Assembly (NCBI GenBank): GCA_030043285.1
Contig: JASHXZ010000256.1
Span: 1-6,552 of the forward strand
Origin: Xanthobacteraceae bacterium
GTDB lineage: Bacteria > Pseudomonadota > Alphaproteobacteria > Rhizobiales > Xanthobacteraceae
Length of the DNA stretch: 6,552 bases
Direction of reading: 5' to 3'
This document shows positions 6,098 to 6,552 of the stretch, in pieces. The stretch's first letter is position 1. The number at the start of each line of letters is the position of its first letter. The notes below the pieces were generated by a model, which saw only the letters and a list, made by a program, of their open reading frames with translations, did no database searches and had not been told where the DNA came from. The translations under genes and the position numbers were made by a program.

Positions 6098-6307
6098 TCA
6101 GGCGGCGCGTTTGAGCGACCGCATCCAGGCCTCGACCTCGCGCGCGGCTTCGGCCTTGGCAAAGCCGTAGCGCGCCTGCAGCCGGCCGATCAATTCATCG
6201 CGGCGGCCGCCGATCCGGGTGACATCCTCGTCGGTCAACTTGATCCAGTTGTCCCGGACCTTGTCTTTGAAGATCATCCAATCGAGTTGAACGCGGTCCC
6301 AGTTCAT
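6098..6307 (-). CDS. CsbD-family small stress protein
   Basis: 69-residue hydrophilic, highly charged protein of the CsbD family. The N-terminal MNWDRVQLDWMIFKDKVRDN and the following W.KLTD.D (residues ~21-28) are the usual family opening; GRRDELIGRLQARYG and a final EVEAW helix complete the single domain, and length fits the family (~60-70). CsbD of Bacillus subtilis is a sigma-B stress protein; relatives in proteobacteria are stress-induced and cytoplasmic, with unknown biochemical function. I take the second ATG (6307) as the start because a GGAG motif lies 6 bases before it and family proteins begin there; the frame is open 9 codons further, to 6334. It is followed by its own terminator. 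I found no perfect EcfG promoter before it. Confidence 0.85.
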   Translation of the reverse strand: MNWDRVQLDWMIFKDKVRDNWIKLTDEDVTRIGGRRDELIGRLQARYGFAKAEAAREVEAWMRSLKRAA

Positions 6308-6313
6308 CGTCGT

Positions 6314-6317
6314 CTCC
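6314..6317 (-). promoter_or_regulatory. Ribosome binding site of the CsbD-family gene
   Basis: On the minus strand GGAG is spaced 6 bases (ACGACG) from the ATG at 6307. This spacing is ideal and selects the MNWDR start over the upstream in-frame ATG at 6334, which would put this motif inside the coding region. Confidence 0.7.
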
Positions 6318-6469
6318 GTGGTTGAGGAAAGCACATACGACGCCTCTTCACGCGCCGCGACGAAGGCCGCAATGACAGCCCGGCGATGCGGCTCTAGTTC
6401 GACAATATCGCGGTCATTCGGCGAGCAAATTTGGGCCGATGGGGCGCGCTACAGCCAATATGCTTGACG

Positions 6470-6482
6470 GGGGCTTAGCCCC
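6470..6482. other. Small hairpin in the right-hand intergenic region
   Basis: GGGGC (6470-6474) and GCCCC (6478-6482) pair around a TTA loop, just downstream of TTGACG (6464-6469), which resembles a plus-strand -35 element. The base at the expected -10 position (about 6487-6492, GATGAC) is a poor match. The region from 6308 to 6497 otherwise holds the csbD leader; I see no other gene in it and no clear sigma-70 promoter on the minus strand. Confidence 0.25.
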
Positions 6483-6497
6483 GACCGATGACACGAT

Positions 6498-6552
6498 ATG
6501 GCCGCACTTTCCTCCCCGCCCGGCGTCGCGGATCTAGCACAGGCGCTCCGCG
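6498..6552 (+). CDS. Possible 5' end of a plus-strand gene leaving the window
   Basis: From ATG 6498 the frame stays open to the window edge for 18 codons, translating as MAALSSPPGVADLAQALR. Thirteen of 18 third positions are G or C, in keeping with real genes here, but the stretch is too short to judge. No good ribosome binding site precedes it, and another ATG at 6488 opens a different frame with a less protein-like, Arg/Pro-rich product. I do not recognise the product. If real, it would be divergent from the CsbD-family gene. Confidence 0.25.
   Translation, partial: MAALSSPPGVADLAQALR

Noticed and set aside
1..6552. CRISPR array, insertion sequence, tRNA or rRNA
   Set aside because: No regularly spaced direct repeats, no transposase motifs, and no tRNA or rRNA-like stretch were seen on either strand.

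Overview
The window is G+C-rich bacterial DNA with densely packed genes and strong G/C preference at third codon positions. Several signs point to an alphaproteobacterium, probably of the Hyphomicrobiales (Rhizobiales): the codon style, a molybdenum hydroxylase with a triheme cytochrome, a small CsbD-like stress protein, and a perfect match to the general-stress (EcfG sigma) promoter GGAAC-N16-CGTT. The genus cannot be fixed from this sequence.

Layout, left to right. Positions 2-652 (+) hold the C-terminal three quarters of a spermidine synthase (SpeE) whose start lies outside the window. After a 141-base gap with two small hairpins comes a pirin-family cupin protein at 794-1714 (+). It converges, with only 15 bases between stop codons, on a three-gene minus-strand operon. 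In transcription order this encodes a membrane-anchored triheme cytochrome c (5912-4476), a [2Fe-2S] subunit (4479-4000) and a Tat-exported molybdopterin subunit (4003-1730). Both junctions are ATGA overlaps, so the three proteins are made together.

Upstream of the operon is a short control region (5913-6097) with two adjacent palindromes and the EcfG-type promoter. Upstream of that is a CsbD-family protein (6307-6098, -) with its own rho-independent terminator. The last ~245 bases are mostly non-coding and may contain the first codons of a plus-strand gene that leaves the window.

Together the three operon products should form a periplasmic molybdenum hydroxylase. The Mo-cofactor subunit would oxidise an aldehyde or N-heterocycle, the [2Fe-2S] subunit would relay electrons, and the triheme cytochrome would pass them to the respiratory chain. 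The closest characterised relatives by architecture are the AldFGH aldehyde dehydrogenases of acetic acid bacteria, isoquinoline 1-oxidoreductase (IorAB) and nicotinate dehydrogenase; the substrate here is unknown. The most notable observation is that this respiratory operon appears to sit behind a general-stress promoter. I found no CRISPR array, transposon, tRNA or rRNA, and nothing that is clearly a wholly new system.
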